Source of the DNA: Hirschia sp964342355
Lineage (GTDB): Bacteria; Pseudomonadota; Alphaproteobacteria; Caulobacterales; Hyphomonadaceae
Direction of reading: 5' to 3'
Assembly (NCBI GenBank): GCA_964342355.1
Contig: CAYFFG010000013.1
Span: 30,530 to 94,529 of the forward strand
DNA length: 64,000 nt
Part shown: positions 50,648-59,658 of the stretch, one piece after another
Layout of the letters: every line of letters begins with the position of its first letter
Numbering within the stretch: position 1 is the first letter of the stretch
The notes under the pieces: model-generated
What the model was told of the DNA's origin: nothing
The model's database searches: none
What the model saw: the letters and a program-made list of their open reading frames with translations, nothing else
Program-made: the position numbers and the translations under genes

Positions 50648-51780
50648 TTGGAATTCAGACCCTCGTCGCGGACGACCGCACCCTCATATAAACGACGCAC
50701 CCGCACGCCTATAGATGTCAGAAACTCATAGCTGACCATCCCAGCCGCAGCGGCTTGATGTTCTATATGGGCGTTTAGTCCCAGGAACTCCACCCTGTCC
50801 ATTGGTTGAATATCATCAGATGCATTTGTGATGTCGAGCGTGACCAAATCCATTGAGACACGGCCAACAATAGGACAAAGAGCGCCGCCAATATAGCCAA
50901 AGCCTTTGTTCGTCAGCGCGCGTGGCAGCCCATCGGCGTAGCCTAAAGACACTGTGCCCAAACGCATTTGTCGGGACACGTTCTTTGTCGCGCCATACCC
51001 TACGGTTGGCGTACGGTCAGTCTCTTCATCCGGATAAAATACTGACAAAAGCGGTGCGCTGACTGATACGGCGTGGCGTGGCGAGAACACACCACTGCGA
51101 GAGTAGCCACCATAAAGCCCAAGCCCAGGGCGAGTCAGATCGTATGCGTAGTCTTTGCCCAGGCAAATGCCTGCAGAGTTACATAGAGATTTTCTCGCGC
51201 GTGGCCAGCTAGCGGCGGCTTCCTCAAAGCGTTGTTTTTGAAGCGCGTTGAGAGGGTGGTCTGGTTCATCAGCACAAGCCAGATGACTCATGACCCAGCC
51301 GACGGTGGTTTCCGGGAGAATTTTACGGACAGTTTCAATCTGGCTAGGACGTACGCCAAGTCTGTTTATCCCAGTGTCGATGTGAATCGCAGCAGGATAG
51401 GGCGCGCCAGCTTCGACCCATAACTGCGCCTGATCGGGGGAGTTGATGACGGGTATCAGACGATTGGCGATAAACTGCGCAACGTCTTCTTTTTGTGGGC
51501 CATGAAAAACCAGAACTTGTACATCAGGGCCAAGTGTTTCTCTGACGATGTCAGCTTCATTCACATATGCAGTAAAAAAAGTGCGGCACCCTGCGTCGAA
51601 GAGTGTTTTTGAGACTTCCCGCGCGCCCAGACCATAGGCATTGGCTTTTACCACAGCGCCGGTTTCACAACTGCCGCCTAATTTGTCGAGCATGCGCCAG
51701 TTGTCTGCGATATTTTGCAGATGGACTGTCGCGATCGGACTGGTGGCGGGAATCATACGGCTGGACATAAAAGAAGTCAT
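50644..51780 (-). CDS. alr: Alanine racemase
   Basis: PLP enzyme making D-alanine for peptidoglycan. The PLP lysine is Lys45 in VVKANAYGLG; the opposite-face tyrosine region is GTVSLGYADGLPRAL. The start is taken at ATG 51780 (MTSFMSSRMIPATS) with GGACGGA directly upstream, giving 378 residues; TTG at 51789 is an alternative. It overlaps mlaE by 4 bp and follows dnaB by 49 bp, as in several alphaproteobacteria. Confidence 0.94.
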   Translation of the reverse strand: MTSFMSSRMIPATSPIATVHLQNIADNWRMLDKLGGSCETGAVVKANAYGLGAREVSKTLFDAGCRTFFTAYVNEADIVRETLGPDVQVLVFHGPQKEDVAQFIANRLIPVINSPDQAQLWVEAGAPYPAAIHIDTGINRLGVRPSQIETVRKILPETTVGWVMSHLACADEPDHPLNALQKQRFEEAAASWPRARKSLCNSAGICLGKDYAYDLTRPGLGLYGGYSRSGVFSPRHAVSVSAPLLSVFYPDEETDRTPTVGYGATKNVSRQMRLGTVSLGYADGLPRALTNKGFGYIGGALCPIVGRVSMDLVTLDITNASDDIQPMDRVEFLGLNAHIEHQAAAAGMVSYEFLTSIGVRVRRLYEGAVVRDEGLNSK

Positions 51781-51829
51781 TCCGTCCAATTAGTGCGATT
51801 TTATGGCGTTGGCGATGACCAATTCCTTC

Positions 51830-53296
51830 TTAGTCTTCTAAAGAGTCTGAACGATAGGCTGGCGCAAGGTTGCCAAAGCGCACACGCGCAGGGTTGAACG
51901 CCAGTTCGACTTTCCCAATCGGACCGTGACGCTGCTTGGCGACAATCACTTCAGCCTTGCCTGCCTTAGCTTCCATACGTTCTTTCCAGGCGATGAAATT
52001 ATCATCCGCTTCGTCCGGTTCTTGACGTTCCAGATAGTAACTTTCCCGGAAAACGAAGAGCACCATGTCCGCATCCTGCTCAATCGATCCGGATTCACGA
52101 AGGTCAGATAGTTGCGGACGTTTGTCATCGCGCTCTTCCACTTTACGTGACAGCTGGGAAAGAGCGATAATCGGAATATCCAATTCTTTCGCGAGCGCTT
52201 TAAGCGACATGGTGATTTGGGAGACTTCCTGCACACGGTTGTCTGAAGAGCCTGCACCGCCTGTCACTAGCTGAAGATAGTCAACGACGAGAAGGTCAAG
52301 TCCATGACTTCGTTGTAGGCGTCGTGCGCGCGCTGCAAGCTGTGAAATTGAGATACCACCTGTGTCGTCAATGTAGAGAGGTAGTTTTTCAATTTCCTTT
52401 GCCGCCTCACGAAGGCGGGCATAGTCGTTTTCGTCCATGTCACCGCGGCGGATCTTGTCTGAAGGAACTTCTGACACATCCGCCAGGATACGTCCGGCGA
52501 GTTGTTCTGCTGACATCTCAAGGGAATAAAAACCGACAACTGCGCCTTCAACACTTTTCAAGCTGTCGTCTAACTGGCGTTCTCGCACGCACATTTTAGC
52601 GGCATTGTAGGCGATGTTTGTCGCCAACGCAGTTTTACCCATGGACGGACGCCCTGCCAGAATGACGAGGTCAGATCGGTGAAGGCCGCCGAGTTTATGG
52701 TCGAGGTCATCAAGGCCCGTGGAGATACCCGCAAGACCGCCATCACGCTGATAGGCCAGTGTCGCGTTTTCAATGGATTCCGTGATTGCTTCCTCAAAAG
52801 AGACGAACCCGCCTTGAGAGGTTCCGCGCTCAGCAAGCGCGAAAAGCTGTTTTTCCGCAGATTCAATTTGAGCCGGGCCATCTGATGTGCCGTCACTGCG
52901 GGCTGCGGAATGCATCATGGACGAGCCGATTTGCATCAACTCCCGGCGAATTGCGAGGTCGCGAATAAGCTTGGCGTAATCTATAATCTCTGGGCCGAAG
53001 GCGCAGCTGTCGAGCAGGGCTGTGAGATATTTCGCACCGCCGATTTCGGCAAAAATTCCGTCTGTTTCAAACCGCTCTTTGAGGGTCACCCCATCTGCGA
53101 CATGCCCTTTGAGGATCATGGCTTGCGCGGTTTCGTAGATTTTGCGGTTTGCAGGTGCGTAAAAATCCACGCCCTGAAGAATGTCGCCCACACGTTGATA
53201 GGAATTATTGTCGTATAAAATCGCGCCCAGCACACCCATTTCGGCAGCAAGGTTATGGGGCTCTTCCTGAGTGTGTTTGGCTGTCTGTTCGGTCAT
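51830..53296 (-). CDS. dnaB: Replicative DNA helicase
   Basis: Hexameric 5'-3' helicase of the replication fork, 488 residues. The N-terminal DnaB domain begins EEPHNLAAEMGVLGAILYDN, Walker A is AGRPSMGKTALA, Walker B LLVVDYLQL, and the C-terminal part has LSQLSRKVEERDDKRP and DLRESGSIEQDAD. No intein is inserted. A 24-residue loop (MCVRERQLDDSLKSVEGA region) between Walker A and the next strand is slightly long, as in other alphaproteobacterial DnaB proteins. Confidence 0.97.
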   Translation of the reverse strand: MTEQTAKHTQEEPHNLAAEMGVLGAILYDNNSYQRVGDILQGVDFYAPANRKIYETAQAMILKGHVADGVTLKERFETDGIFAEIGGAKYLTALLDSCAFGPEIIDYAKLIRDLAIRRELMQIGSSMMHSAARSDGTSDGPAQIESAEKQLFALAERGTSQGGFVSFEEAITESIENATLAYQRDGGLAGISTGLDDLDHKLGGLHRSDLVILAGRPSMGKTALATNIAYNAAKMCVRERQLDDSLKSVEGAVVGFYSLEMSAEQLAGRILADVSEVPSDKIRRGDMDENDYARLREAAKEIEKLPLYIDDTGGISISQLAARARRLQRSHGLDLLVVDYLQLVTGGAGSSDNRVQEVSQITMSLKALAKELDIPIIALSQLSRKVEERDDKRPQLSDLRESGSIEQDADMVLFVFRESYYLERQEPDEADDNFIAWKERMEAKAGKAEVIVAKQRHGPIGKVELAFNPARVRFGNLAPAYRSDSLED

Positions 53297-53415
53297 ACTT
53301 TTTGTATCCGAGCTTGGTTAATCCAGCTAGCATAGACAAAACTTGCCGCACAATCTTGGTTGAATTTGCCAAACTCCACAGTTTTTCAGAGAGGGAGTGG
53401 ATAAAGTCAGCTGAC

Positions 53416-53448
53416 AAACAAAAAAAGGAGCGGCGAACCGCTCCTTTT
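53416..53448 (-). terminator. Intrinsic terminator of the rpsF-rpsR-rplI operon
   Basis: AAAAGGAGCGG (53423-53433) pairs perfectly with CCGCTCCTTTT (53438-53448) around a CGAA tetraloop. On the minus strand it is followed by a T-rich run. It lies 23 bp after the rplI stop. Confidence 0.92.
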
Positions 53449-53471
53449 CGATATCGCAAAACGTGCGATTT

Positions 53472-54059
53472 TTATTCTTCGGCAGGGCCGCGCTCAGCAG
53501 CTGCTTCAGCTGCAACAGCCGCCATTTCAGCGGCTTGTGCGTCTGCTTCAGCACGCTCTGCTTCACGAGCCGCATCAATGACGTTTTCACCAGCTGCTTG
53601 ACGCTCTGCTTCGTCTTCAGAACGCGCAACATTGACTGTGACCGTCACAGTGACTTCCGCGTGCAAGCGAACATTCACTTCAAACAGACCCAATGTCTTG
53701 ATCGGGTTTTTCAGTTCAATCTGGCCGCGCTGGATAGGGTGACCCTTTTCCTGAGCGGCTGCTGAAATGTCACGTGCGGAAACAGAGCCGTAAAGGTGGC
53801 CTGTCTCACCGGATTGACGAATAAGAACGTAAGATGCGCCATCCAGTTCTTCACCAGATTTGCGAGCTTCTTCACGTGCTGCTGCGTTGCGGGCTTCGAT
53901 GTGCTCACGCTCAGCTTCAAAGCGAGCTTTGTTTGCAGCATTTGCAAGCAAAGCTTTGCCCTGAGGCAGAAGGAAGTTGCGGCCAAAACCAGCTTTTACA
54001 GAAACGACATCACCGATGCCGCCAAGCTTTTCGACGCGTTCAAGGAGAATAACATCCAT
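53472..54059 (-). CDS. rplI: 50S ribosomal protein L9
   Basis: Ribosomal protein L9, 195 residues. The N-terminal domain MDVILLERVEKLGGIGDVV is typical, followed by the long connecting helix and the C-terminal domain. A further C-terminal extension of about 45 residues, Ala/Glu-rich (DAQAAEMAAVAAEAAAERGPAEE region), exceeds the E. coli protein (149) and is common in alphaproteobacteria. Last gene of the rpsF operon. Confidence 0.97.
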   Translation of the reverse strand: MDVILLERVEKLGGIGDVVSVKAGFGRNFLLPQGKALLANAANKARFEAEREHIEARNAAAREEARKSGEELDGASYVLIRQSGETGHLYGSVSARDISAAAQEKGHPIQRGQIELKNPIKTLGLFEVNVRLHAEVTVTVTVNVARSEDEAERQAAGENVIDAAREAERAEADAQAAEMAAVAAEAAAERGPAEE

Positions 54060-54072
54060 TGTAATATCTCCC

Positions 54073-54333
54073 TTAAGCGACGGTGTATGGCAGAAGCGCC
54101 AGGTGACGCGCGCGTTTGATCGCTTGAGCGAGCTTACGCTGTTTCTTCTGGCTGACAGCTGTGATGCGCGCCGGTACGATTTTTCCTTTTTCGGAAATGT
54201 AGCGCTGGAGCAGTTTCACATCTTTGTAGTCCAGTGCAGGAGCTGCATCGCCTGAAAACGGGCAAACCTTGCGGCGACGGCTGAACGGACGACGCGAAGG
54301 AATGTTTGAGATGTTGATCTTTTGCTGAGCCAT
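54073..54333 (-). CDS. rpsR: 30S ribosomal protein S18
   Basis: Ribosomal protein S18, 86 residues, with FSRRRKVCPFSG and DYKDVKLLQRYISEKGKIVPARIT, both diagnostic. It contacts S6, whose gene rpsF is directly upstream (3 bp). The single Cys24 in KVCPF is in the position that marks a possible zinc-dependent form, but the other ligands are not evident. Confidence 0.97.
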   Translation of the reverse strand: MAQQKINISNIPSRRPFSRRRKVCPFSGDAAPALDYKDVKLLQRYISEKGKIVPARITAVSQKKQRKLAQAIKRARHLALLPYTVA

Positions 54334-54336
54334 GTC

Positions 54337-54741
54337 TTAGCCCTCCCGGTTTTCACGACGTGGGCGACGCTCGCCGCGATCACCGCCACGGTCACCACGG
54401 TCGCCTCTTTCACCACGGTCTTTGCGGGACATGATTGCGGAAGGCTCGTCAGACAGCTCGTCGACTTTGATGGTCAGGAAACGCAGCACGTCTTCGTTGA
54501 TACGCAGACGACGCTCAATCTCGTGCACAGTTGTGCCCGGCGCGTCGATGTTGATCAGCGAGTAGTGACCCTTGCGGGATTTGTTGATTGGGTAAGCAAG
54601 GTTACGCAGACCCCAGTACTCAGTCTTACCGACTGTGCCTTCGTTCTCGGTAACTGTTGCTGTAATTTCTTCAACAAGCGCTTCGACTTGCTGCGGAGAA
54701 ATATCTGGTCGTGTGATCACGACCTGTTCGTAAAACGCCAT
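54337..54741 (-). CDS. rpsF: 30S ribosomal protein S6
   Basis: Ribosomal protein S6, 134 residues: YEQVVITRPDISPQQVEAL, YWGLRNLAYPINKSRKGHY and the INEDVLRFLTIKVDE strand. The C-terminal extension is Asp/Arg/Gly-rich (RGERGDRGDRGG), a low-complexity tail frequent in alphaproteobacterial S6. First gene of the operon; RNA autoregulation by S6-S18, as in other bacteria, is possible but no structure was identified in the leader. Confidence 0.97.
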   Translation of the reverse strand: MAFYEQVVITRPDISPQQVEALVEEITATVTENEGTVGKTEYWGLRNLAYPINKSRKGHYSLINIDAPGTTVHEIERRLRINEDVLRFLTIKVDELSDEPSAIMSRKDRGERGDRGDRGGDRGERRPRRENREG

Positions 54742-55175
54742 AAGTTTTTCCCTTCTTACGACTGGCGGCGCCTGTGGGACGAAGGGCGACCCACCGACGT
54801 CGGATCCCTTTCATCTCCACCTGGAGCGGGACCGCCAATCTGGCGAAGCGCGCAATATGCGCATTTTAGCGTAAGAATCAATGATTTTGTTTGGGTGACG
54901 AATTGGAAAGCGCCGCCGTAATTGCTGACACGTGGCTGCAGGAAAAAGGGATGCGCCTGACGTCTATGAGTTACAGAACATTATCGCGACCTTCGCGGGT
55001 CATATTTTTGATGACGCAGTAAACTTACCCACACAAAGGCCGAAGCTTTTCGACGCCTTACGTGTCTTGTCGCGTTCCCCTTCGCTGTCTGATGTTTTCC
55101 TGTTTCTACATAAAACCTTGCCTCCTCTCGCCTGTCGCTTTAACCAAGCCGGACGATTCTAAAGTGTGGAGATAG
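54742..55175. other. Divergent intergenic region between rpsF and fabD
   Basis: A 434-bp gap that should hold the promoters of the ribosomal operon (minus) and the fatty-acid cluster (plus). A weak candidate for rpsF is TTGATT with ATATTG 17 bp away, near 54855-54885 on the minus strand. Nothing convincing for fabD was found. An open frame at 54932-55162 has no recognisable content and no good ribosome site, so no gene is called. Confidence 0.45.
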
Positions 55176-56141
55176 ATGGGTATGAGCGGCTACGCCTTCA
55201 TTTTTCCGGGGCAGGGGTCTCAAACGGTCGGCATGGGCAAGGACCTTGCGGACGCGTTTCCAGCGGCCAAAGCGGTTTTTGAGGAAGTCGACACAGCTCT
55301 GGGCGAAGCGCTATCTAAGGTAATCTGGGAAGGCCCAGAAGAAGATCTCACACTGACAGCTAATACTCAGCCTGCATTGATGGCGGTATCAGTGGCTGTC
55401 ATGCGCGCCCTGGAAGCTGAGTTCGGTGTGAAGGTCGCAGACGCCAAATTTGTCGCCGGTCACTCACTTGGTGAGTATTCGGCCCTTGCATCAGCTGGTG
55501 CGCTGGAATTATCAGATACCGCAAAATTGCTGCGCCTGCGTGGCTCCGCTATGCAAAAAGCTGTGGCGCCAGGCGAAGGCGCAATGGCGGCTTTGTTGGG
55601 GGCTAGCATGGAAACAGCAGATGCAGCTGTCGCAGCCGGTCGGGAAATCGGCGCATGTGACATCGCAAATGATAACGCGCCAGGTCAGGTCGTGTTGTCG
55701 GGCGCCAAAGCAGCCGTTGAAAAGGCATGTGCGTTTGCGCAGGAAGCTGGCGTTAAGAAAGCTGTCATGCTGGCTGTGTCCGCGCCTTTCCACTGTTCGC
55801 TCATGCAGCCTGCGCAAGAAGCGATGGCCGAGGCACTTAAAGAAACCAAAATAATCACTCCTGTCGCGCCTGTTGTTGCAAACGTTACTGCGCGCCCGAC
55901 AGACAATCCGGATGAAATTCGCGCGCACCTTATCGAACAGGTGACGGGTCGCGTTCGTTGGCGCGAGAGTGTAGAATGGATGGCGTCTGAAGATGGTGGG
56001 GCGCTGGAACGAACTGTTGAAGCTGGCGCGGGTAAAGTTCTCATCACGATGAACAAACGTATTGCACGCGGGCTTCAGGGCGTTGCGCTTAACACGCCAG
56101 CTGATCTTGAAGCCTTTGCGGCATCATTAAACGACGCCTAA
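55176..56141 (+). CDS. fabD: Malonyl CoA-acyl carrier protein transacylase
   Basis: Transfers malonyl from CoA to ACP, supplying the extender unit for fatty-acid synthesis. The nucleophile is Ser97 in VAGHSLGEYSAL and the catalytic His lies in SAPFHCSLM (about 205). FIFPGQGSQ is at the N-terminus. The 321 residues match the family. GGAG lies seven bases before the ATG. First gene of the fabD-fabG-acpP-fabF cluster. Confidence 0.97.
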   Translation: MGMSGYAFIFPGQGSQTVGMGKDLADAFPAAKAVFEEVDTALGEALSKVIWEGPEEDLTLTANTQPALMAVSVAVMRALEAEFGVKVADAKFVAGHSLGEYSALASAGALELSDTAKLLRLRGSAMQKAVAPGEGAMAALLGASMETADAAVAAGREIGACDIANDNAPGQVVLSGAKAAVEKACAFAQEAGVKKAVMLAVSAPFHCSLMQPAQEAMAEALKETKIITPVAPVVANVTARPTDNPDEIRAHLIEQVTGRVRWRESVEWMASEDGGALERTVEAGAGKVLITMNKRIARGLQGVALNTPADLEAFAASLNDA

Positions 56142-56153
56142 GGAGTATTCCCC

Positions 56154-56894
56154 ATGTTTGATTTGACGGGACGAACAGCGCTGGTCACAGGCGCATCTGG
56201 CGGCATTGGAAGCGCAATAGCCAAAACGCTGGCCGAAAATGGCGCAAAGGTCGCTTTGTCCGGCACGCGTCAGGAAGCGCTGGAAGCGGTTGCTGCTGAG
56301 ATTGGCGATAATGCTGTGATCGCACCATGTAATTTGTCTGATCCGGAGGCTGCGTCAGGTCTTGTCGGGCAAGCTGAAGAAGTGCTTGGTCAGGGCCTGG
56401 ACATCCTCGTTGCAAACGCAGGAATTACGCGCGATGGCCTGTTGATGCGCATGAAGGACGAAGATTGGGATACTGTGATCAAGGTAAACCTTGAATCTTA
56501 TTTTCGTCTGACAAAGTCTGCGTTGCGCGGCATGATGAAACGCCGCCACGGACGTATTATTGGAATCACTAGTGTCGTGGGCGTGACGGGAAACCCGGGC
56601 CAGACAAACTATGCCGCTTCAAAAGCGGGTATGATCGGTTTCACAAAATCGTTAGCTCAGGAAGTTGCAAGTCGTAATATCACGGCAAACTGTGTGGCGC
56701 CGGGCTTTATCGAATCGCCGATGACTGATGTACTGCCAGAAGCACAAAAAGATGCGCTTTTGTCTGCGATTCCTGCTGGTAAACTCGGTACGGGGGCTGA
56801 CATTTCCGCTGCGGTCGCTTATCTGGCCAGCAACGAAGCCGGTTACATGACAGGACAGACCCTGCATGTGAACGGCGGAATGGCTATGATCTAG
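56154..56894 (+). CDS. fabG: 3-oxoacyl-[ACP] reductase
   Basis: NADPH-dependent ketoacyl-ACP reductase, 246 residues. Cofactor loop TGASGGIGSA, NAGITRDGLLMRM (diagnostic for FabG), Ser in GITSVVG and the Tyr-x3-Lys motif in TNYAASKAG, ending MTGQTLHVNGGMAMI. It starts 12 bp after fabD. Confidence 0.97.
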   Translation: MFDLTGRTALVTGASGGIGSAIAKTLAENGAKVALSGTRQEALEAVAAEIGDNAVIAPCNLSDPEAASGLVGQAEEVLGQGLDILVANAGITRDGLLMRMKDEDWDTVIKVNLESYFRLTKSALRGMMKRRHGRIIGITSVVGVTGNPGQTNYAASKAGMIGFTKSLAQEVASRNITANCVAPGFIESPMTDVLPEAQKDALLSAIPAGKLGTGADISAAVAYLASNEAGYMTGQTLHVNGGMAMI

Positions 56895-57005
56895 CGATCT
56901 CAATGCTTTAGAGTATGGTCAAAAATTATTCGGCGTGCTACCGCGCCATCAACACAGGCAAGACTGGGCCTTTCCGGAACGCCGCTAAAAAAAAGAGGTT
57001 TAGCT

Positions 57006-57239
57006 ATGGCTGACGTTATCGAACGCGTAAAAAAAATCGTGGTCGAGCGCTTGGAAGTAGACGCTGACAAAGTCGTTGAAAACGCAACATTCCAGGAAGA
57101 CCTGGGTGCGGACTCACTCGACCTTGTTGAGCTTGTAATGGCTTTCGAAGAAGAGTTTGCAATCGAGATTCCGGACGAAGTCCAAGAGCAAATCAACTCT
57201 GTTGGTGACGCTGTTAAATTCATCAACGAGCGCGTCTAA
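57006..57239 (+). CDS. acpP: Acyl carrier protein
   Basis: Carrier for acyl chains in fatty-acid synthesis, 77 residues, acidic, mostly helical. The phosphopantetheine attachment serine is Ser37 in GADSLDLVEL. The 111-bp gap upstream contains an A8 run near the ribosome site and may hold an extra promoter, as acpP is normally expressed far above its neighbours. fabF follows after 16 bp. Confidence 0.98.
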   Translation: MADVIERVKKIVVERLEVDADKVVENATFQEDLGADSLDLVELVMAFEEEFAIEIPDEVQEQINSVGDAVKFINERV

Positions 57240-57255
57240 GGACGCTGCCTGATCA

Positions 57256-58539
57256 ATGCGCCGTGTCGTCATAACGGGTATCGGCCTGACAACGCCTCTC
57301 GCTCATGGGCGGGAGGCGACGTGGTCACGCCTGATCGAAGGCAAATCTGGCGCTGGCCGGATTGATTCCTTCGACGCTTCAGATCTGGCTTGCCAGATTG
57401 CTTGCCAAGTTCCTTGGAAATCCGGTCGTGGTGGCGGGTCAGAAGATGATCCGTATGCATTTGACCCGGACAGTGTGATGTCCGCCAAAGAGCGTCGGCG
57501 CATTGATGATTTCATTCTGTACGGAATGGCTGCGGCTGATGAAGCCATGGCTGATTCCGGTTGGGTTCCTGAAACAGACGAAGAAAAGTTCCGCTCTGGC
57601 GTGCTTATCGGCTCTGGGATTGGTGGCCTTAACTCGATTGCAGAAACAGCAATTGTTATGCACGAGCAGGGCCCACGTAAGATTAGCCCATTCTTTATTC
57701 CTGGCGCTTTGATCAACCTCGTGTCCGGGCAAGTTTCCATCAAATATGGCCTTAAGGGGCCTAACCACTCGGTTGTGACAGCTTGTGCGACTGGCGCACA
57801 TGCGATTGGTGATTCTGCGCGCCTGATCGCAAGCGATGACGCCGATATCATGGTGGCTGGTGGCGCTGAAGCTGCAATTTGCCGTATCGGTATTGGCGGG
57901 TTCATAGCGTGCCGCGCGATGTCTACCAAATACAATGACGCGCCTGAAACAGCGTCTCGTCCTTATGATGAGGGCCGCGATGGCTTCGTCATGGGCGAAG
58001 GCGCAGGCATGGTTGTGCTTGAAGAGCTTGAGCATGCAAAAGCGCGTGGCGCGAAGATTTATGCAGAAGTTGTTGGTTATGGCCTTTCTGGCGACGCATA
58101 TCACATTACCTCGCCGGACACGTCTGGTAATGGTGGCGAGCGCGCTATGCAAATGGCGCTTAAGAAATCCGGCCTGACAGCGTCTGACATCGACTATGTC
58201 AACGCGCACGGCACGTCCACGCCGGCAGGCGATGAGACAGAAGTTCGCGCGATCGAGCGTGTTCTTGGCAATCATGCGGCCAATGTGAACGTGTCGTCGA
58301 CCAAGTCAGCTATCGGTCACTTGTTGGGCGCTGCGGGCGCCGTTGAAGCTGCATTCTGTGCGCTTTCTATTCGGGACAATAAGATCCCACCGACGCTGAA
58401 CCTCAATAATCCATCCTTTGAACCGGCTGTCGACCTGACACCGCTTAAAGCTGTGGACCGCGAGGTGAAGGTCGCAATGTCGAACTCGTTCGGTTTTGGT
58501 GGTACAAACGCAGCGTTGATACTCAAACAGGTCGACTAA
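57256..58539 (+). CDS. fabF: Beta-ketoacyl-ACP synthase II
   Basis: Elongating condensing enzyme, 427 residues. The Cys-His-His triad is visible in VTACATGAHAIG, NAHGTSTPAGD and STKSAIGHLLGAAG; SNSFGFGGTNAALIL closes the fold. MRRVVITGIGLTTPLA is the typical start. mltG starts 3 bp after its stop. Confidence 0.97.
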   Translation: MRRVVITGIGLTTPLAHGREATWSRLIEGKSGAGRIDSFDASDLACQIACQVPWKSGRGGGSEDDPYAFDPDSVMSAKERRRIDDFILYGMAAADEAMADSGWVPETDEEKFRSGVLIGSGIGGLNSIAETAIVMHEQGPRKISPFFIPGALINLVSGQVSIKYGLKGPNHSVVTACATGAHAIGDSARLIASDDADIMVAGGAEAAICRIGIGGFIACRAMSTKYNDAPETASRPYDEGRDGFVMGEGAGMVVLEELEHAKARGAKIYAEVVGYGLSGDAYHITSPDTSGNGGERAMQMALKKSGLTASDIDYVNAHGTSTPAGDETEVRAIERVLGNHAANVNVSSTKSAIGHLLGAAGAVEAAFCALSIRDNKIPPTLNLNNPSFEPAVDLTPLKAVDREVKVAMSNSFGFGGTNAALILKQVD

Positions 58540-58542
58540 ACG

Positions 58543-59619
58543 ATGGCGCAAACTGATCAGGAAGACCCGCCGCGCAAGCGCGGCGGAGCTGTGCGGATTC
58601 TAATCTTAGCGCTTTTGTTTCTGGTCTTTGCGGGACTCGCTGCGGCGGCCGGCGGATATTATTTCATTCAAAACAAAATCACGTCACCGGGGCCTTTGAC
58701 AGCAGATGGGGCTGAGCGTGTGGTGATGATTCCCAAAGGCGCCAGTGTCGCCAAAATGGGTGCACAATTGGCAGAAGCTGGTGCGATTGAAGATCCGCGA
58801 TTTTTCCGAATAGCAGCTAAATTGTTACAAACGGAAACTTCGATGAAGGCCGGGGAATATGGGATTCCCTCCGGTGCGAGCATTAAAGAGATTGTGGAGC
58901 TTCTCGTTGATGGTCGTTCCTTGCTTTATCCCGTTACCATCCCGGAAGGACTGACGAGCGAACAAATTCTTGCTCGCTTGGCGGTTGAGTCAATGCTGAC
59001 AGGTGATCTGCCGCCTGATCTGGCTGAAGGTGTTTTATTGCCGGACACTTATCATGTGCACCGCGGGGAGACGCGCGCAAACTTTATAAAACGCATGATT
59101 ACGGCGCGTGAAACAACTTTGAATGAACTTTGGGACAGTCGTCAGGCTGGCTTGCCGTTTGAGACGCGAGAAGAAGCAATGATTCTTGCGTCCATCGTGG
59201 AAAAAGAAACCGGTTTGCCTGATGAGCGTCCGGAGGTGGCATCTGTTTTTGTCAATCGTTTGCGGCGTAATATGAAGCTGGAAACTGACCCGACCATTAT
59301 TTATGGCGTGTGTATGAAAGTTCCAGAAAAATGCGTCGACGGCCGCCTTGTGGATCGCAACGGCAACCAGCGTGGTATCCGGCAAAGTGAATTACGTATG
59401 GAAACTGGATTCAACACCTATCAGATTGATGGCTTGCCGCCGACACCGATTTGCAATCCTGGCCGTGAAGCAATCGCAGCTGTGCTTAACCCGCCACAAA
59501 GTGACTACATCTTTTTCGTTGCTGACGGATCGGGTGGGCATGCGTTCGCAAAAACTTATTCTGAGCACTTACGCAACGTCGCCAACTGGCGCCGGATCGA
59601 AAAACAGCGTAGCCAATAA
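58543..59619 (+). CDS. mltG: Endolytic murein transglycosylase MltG
   Basis: Inner-membrane lytic transglycosylase that cuts nascent glycan strands and sets their length. A single N-terminal span (about 18-42) follows a basic cytoplasmic stretch (PPRKRGGAVR). A LysM-like segment precedes the YceG domain. The catalytic glutamate is in SIVEKETGLPDERPEVASV (quoted within limits), and TYQIDGLPPTPICNPG is the second family motif. The 358 residues match the family. It follows fabF closely, as in most alphaproteobacteria. Confidence 0.96.
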   Translation: MAQTDQEDPPRKRGGAVRILILALLFLVFAGLAAAAGGYYFIQNKITSPGPLTADGAERVVMIPKGASVAKMGAQLAEAGAIEDPRFFRIAAKLLQTETSMKAGEYGIPSGASIKEIVELLVDGRSLLYPVTIPEGLTSEQILARLAVESMLTGDLPPDLAEGVLLPDTYHVHRGETRANFIKRMITARETTLNELWDSRQAGLPFETREEAMILASIVEKETGLPDERPEVASVFVNRLRRNMKLETDPTIIYGVCMKVPEKCVDGRLVDRNGNQRGIRQSELRMETGFNTYQIDGLPPTPICNPGREAIAAVLNPPQSDYIFFVADGSGGHAFAKTYSEHLRNVANWRRIEKQRSQ

Positions 59620-59658
59620 CGCTGAGACAAGACGCGTGACCTTAAAGGAGCACACGCA

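Noticed and set aside
54322..54921. 199-codon open frame on the plus strand
   Set aside because: Antisense to rpsF and part of rpsR leader; Thr/Phe/Val-rich mirror of the rpsF repeats.
54932..55162. 76-codon open frame in the rpsF-fabD gap
   Set aside because: No ribosome-binding site, no family resemblance; lies where promoters are expected.
57303..57935. 210-codon open frame on the minus strand
   Set aside because: A second antisense shadow of fabF, without recognisable motifs.
57439..58275. 278-codon open frame on the minus strand
   Set aside because: Antisense shadow of fabF; composition rich in Cys/Arg/His typical of reversed coding sequence.
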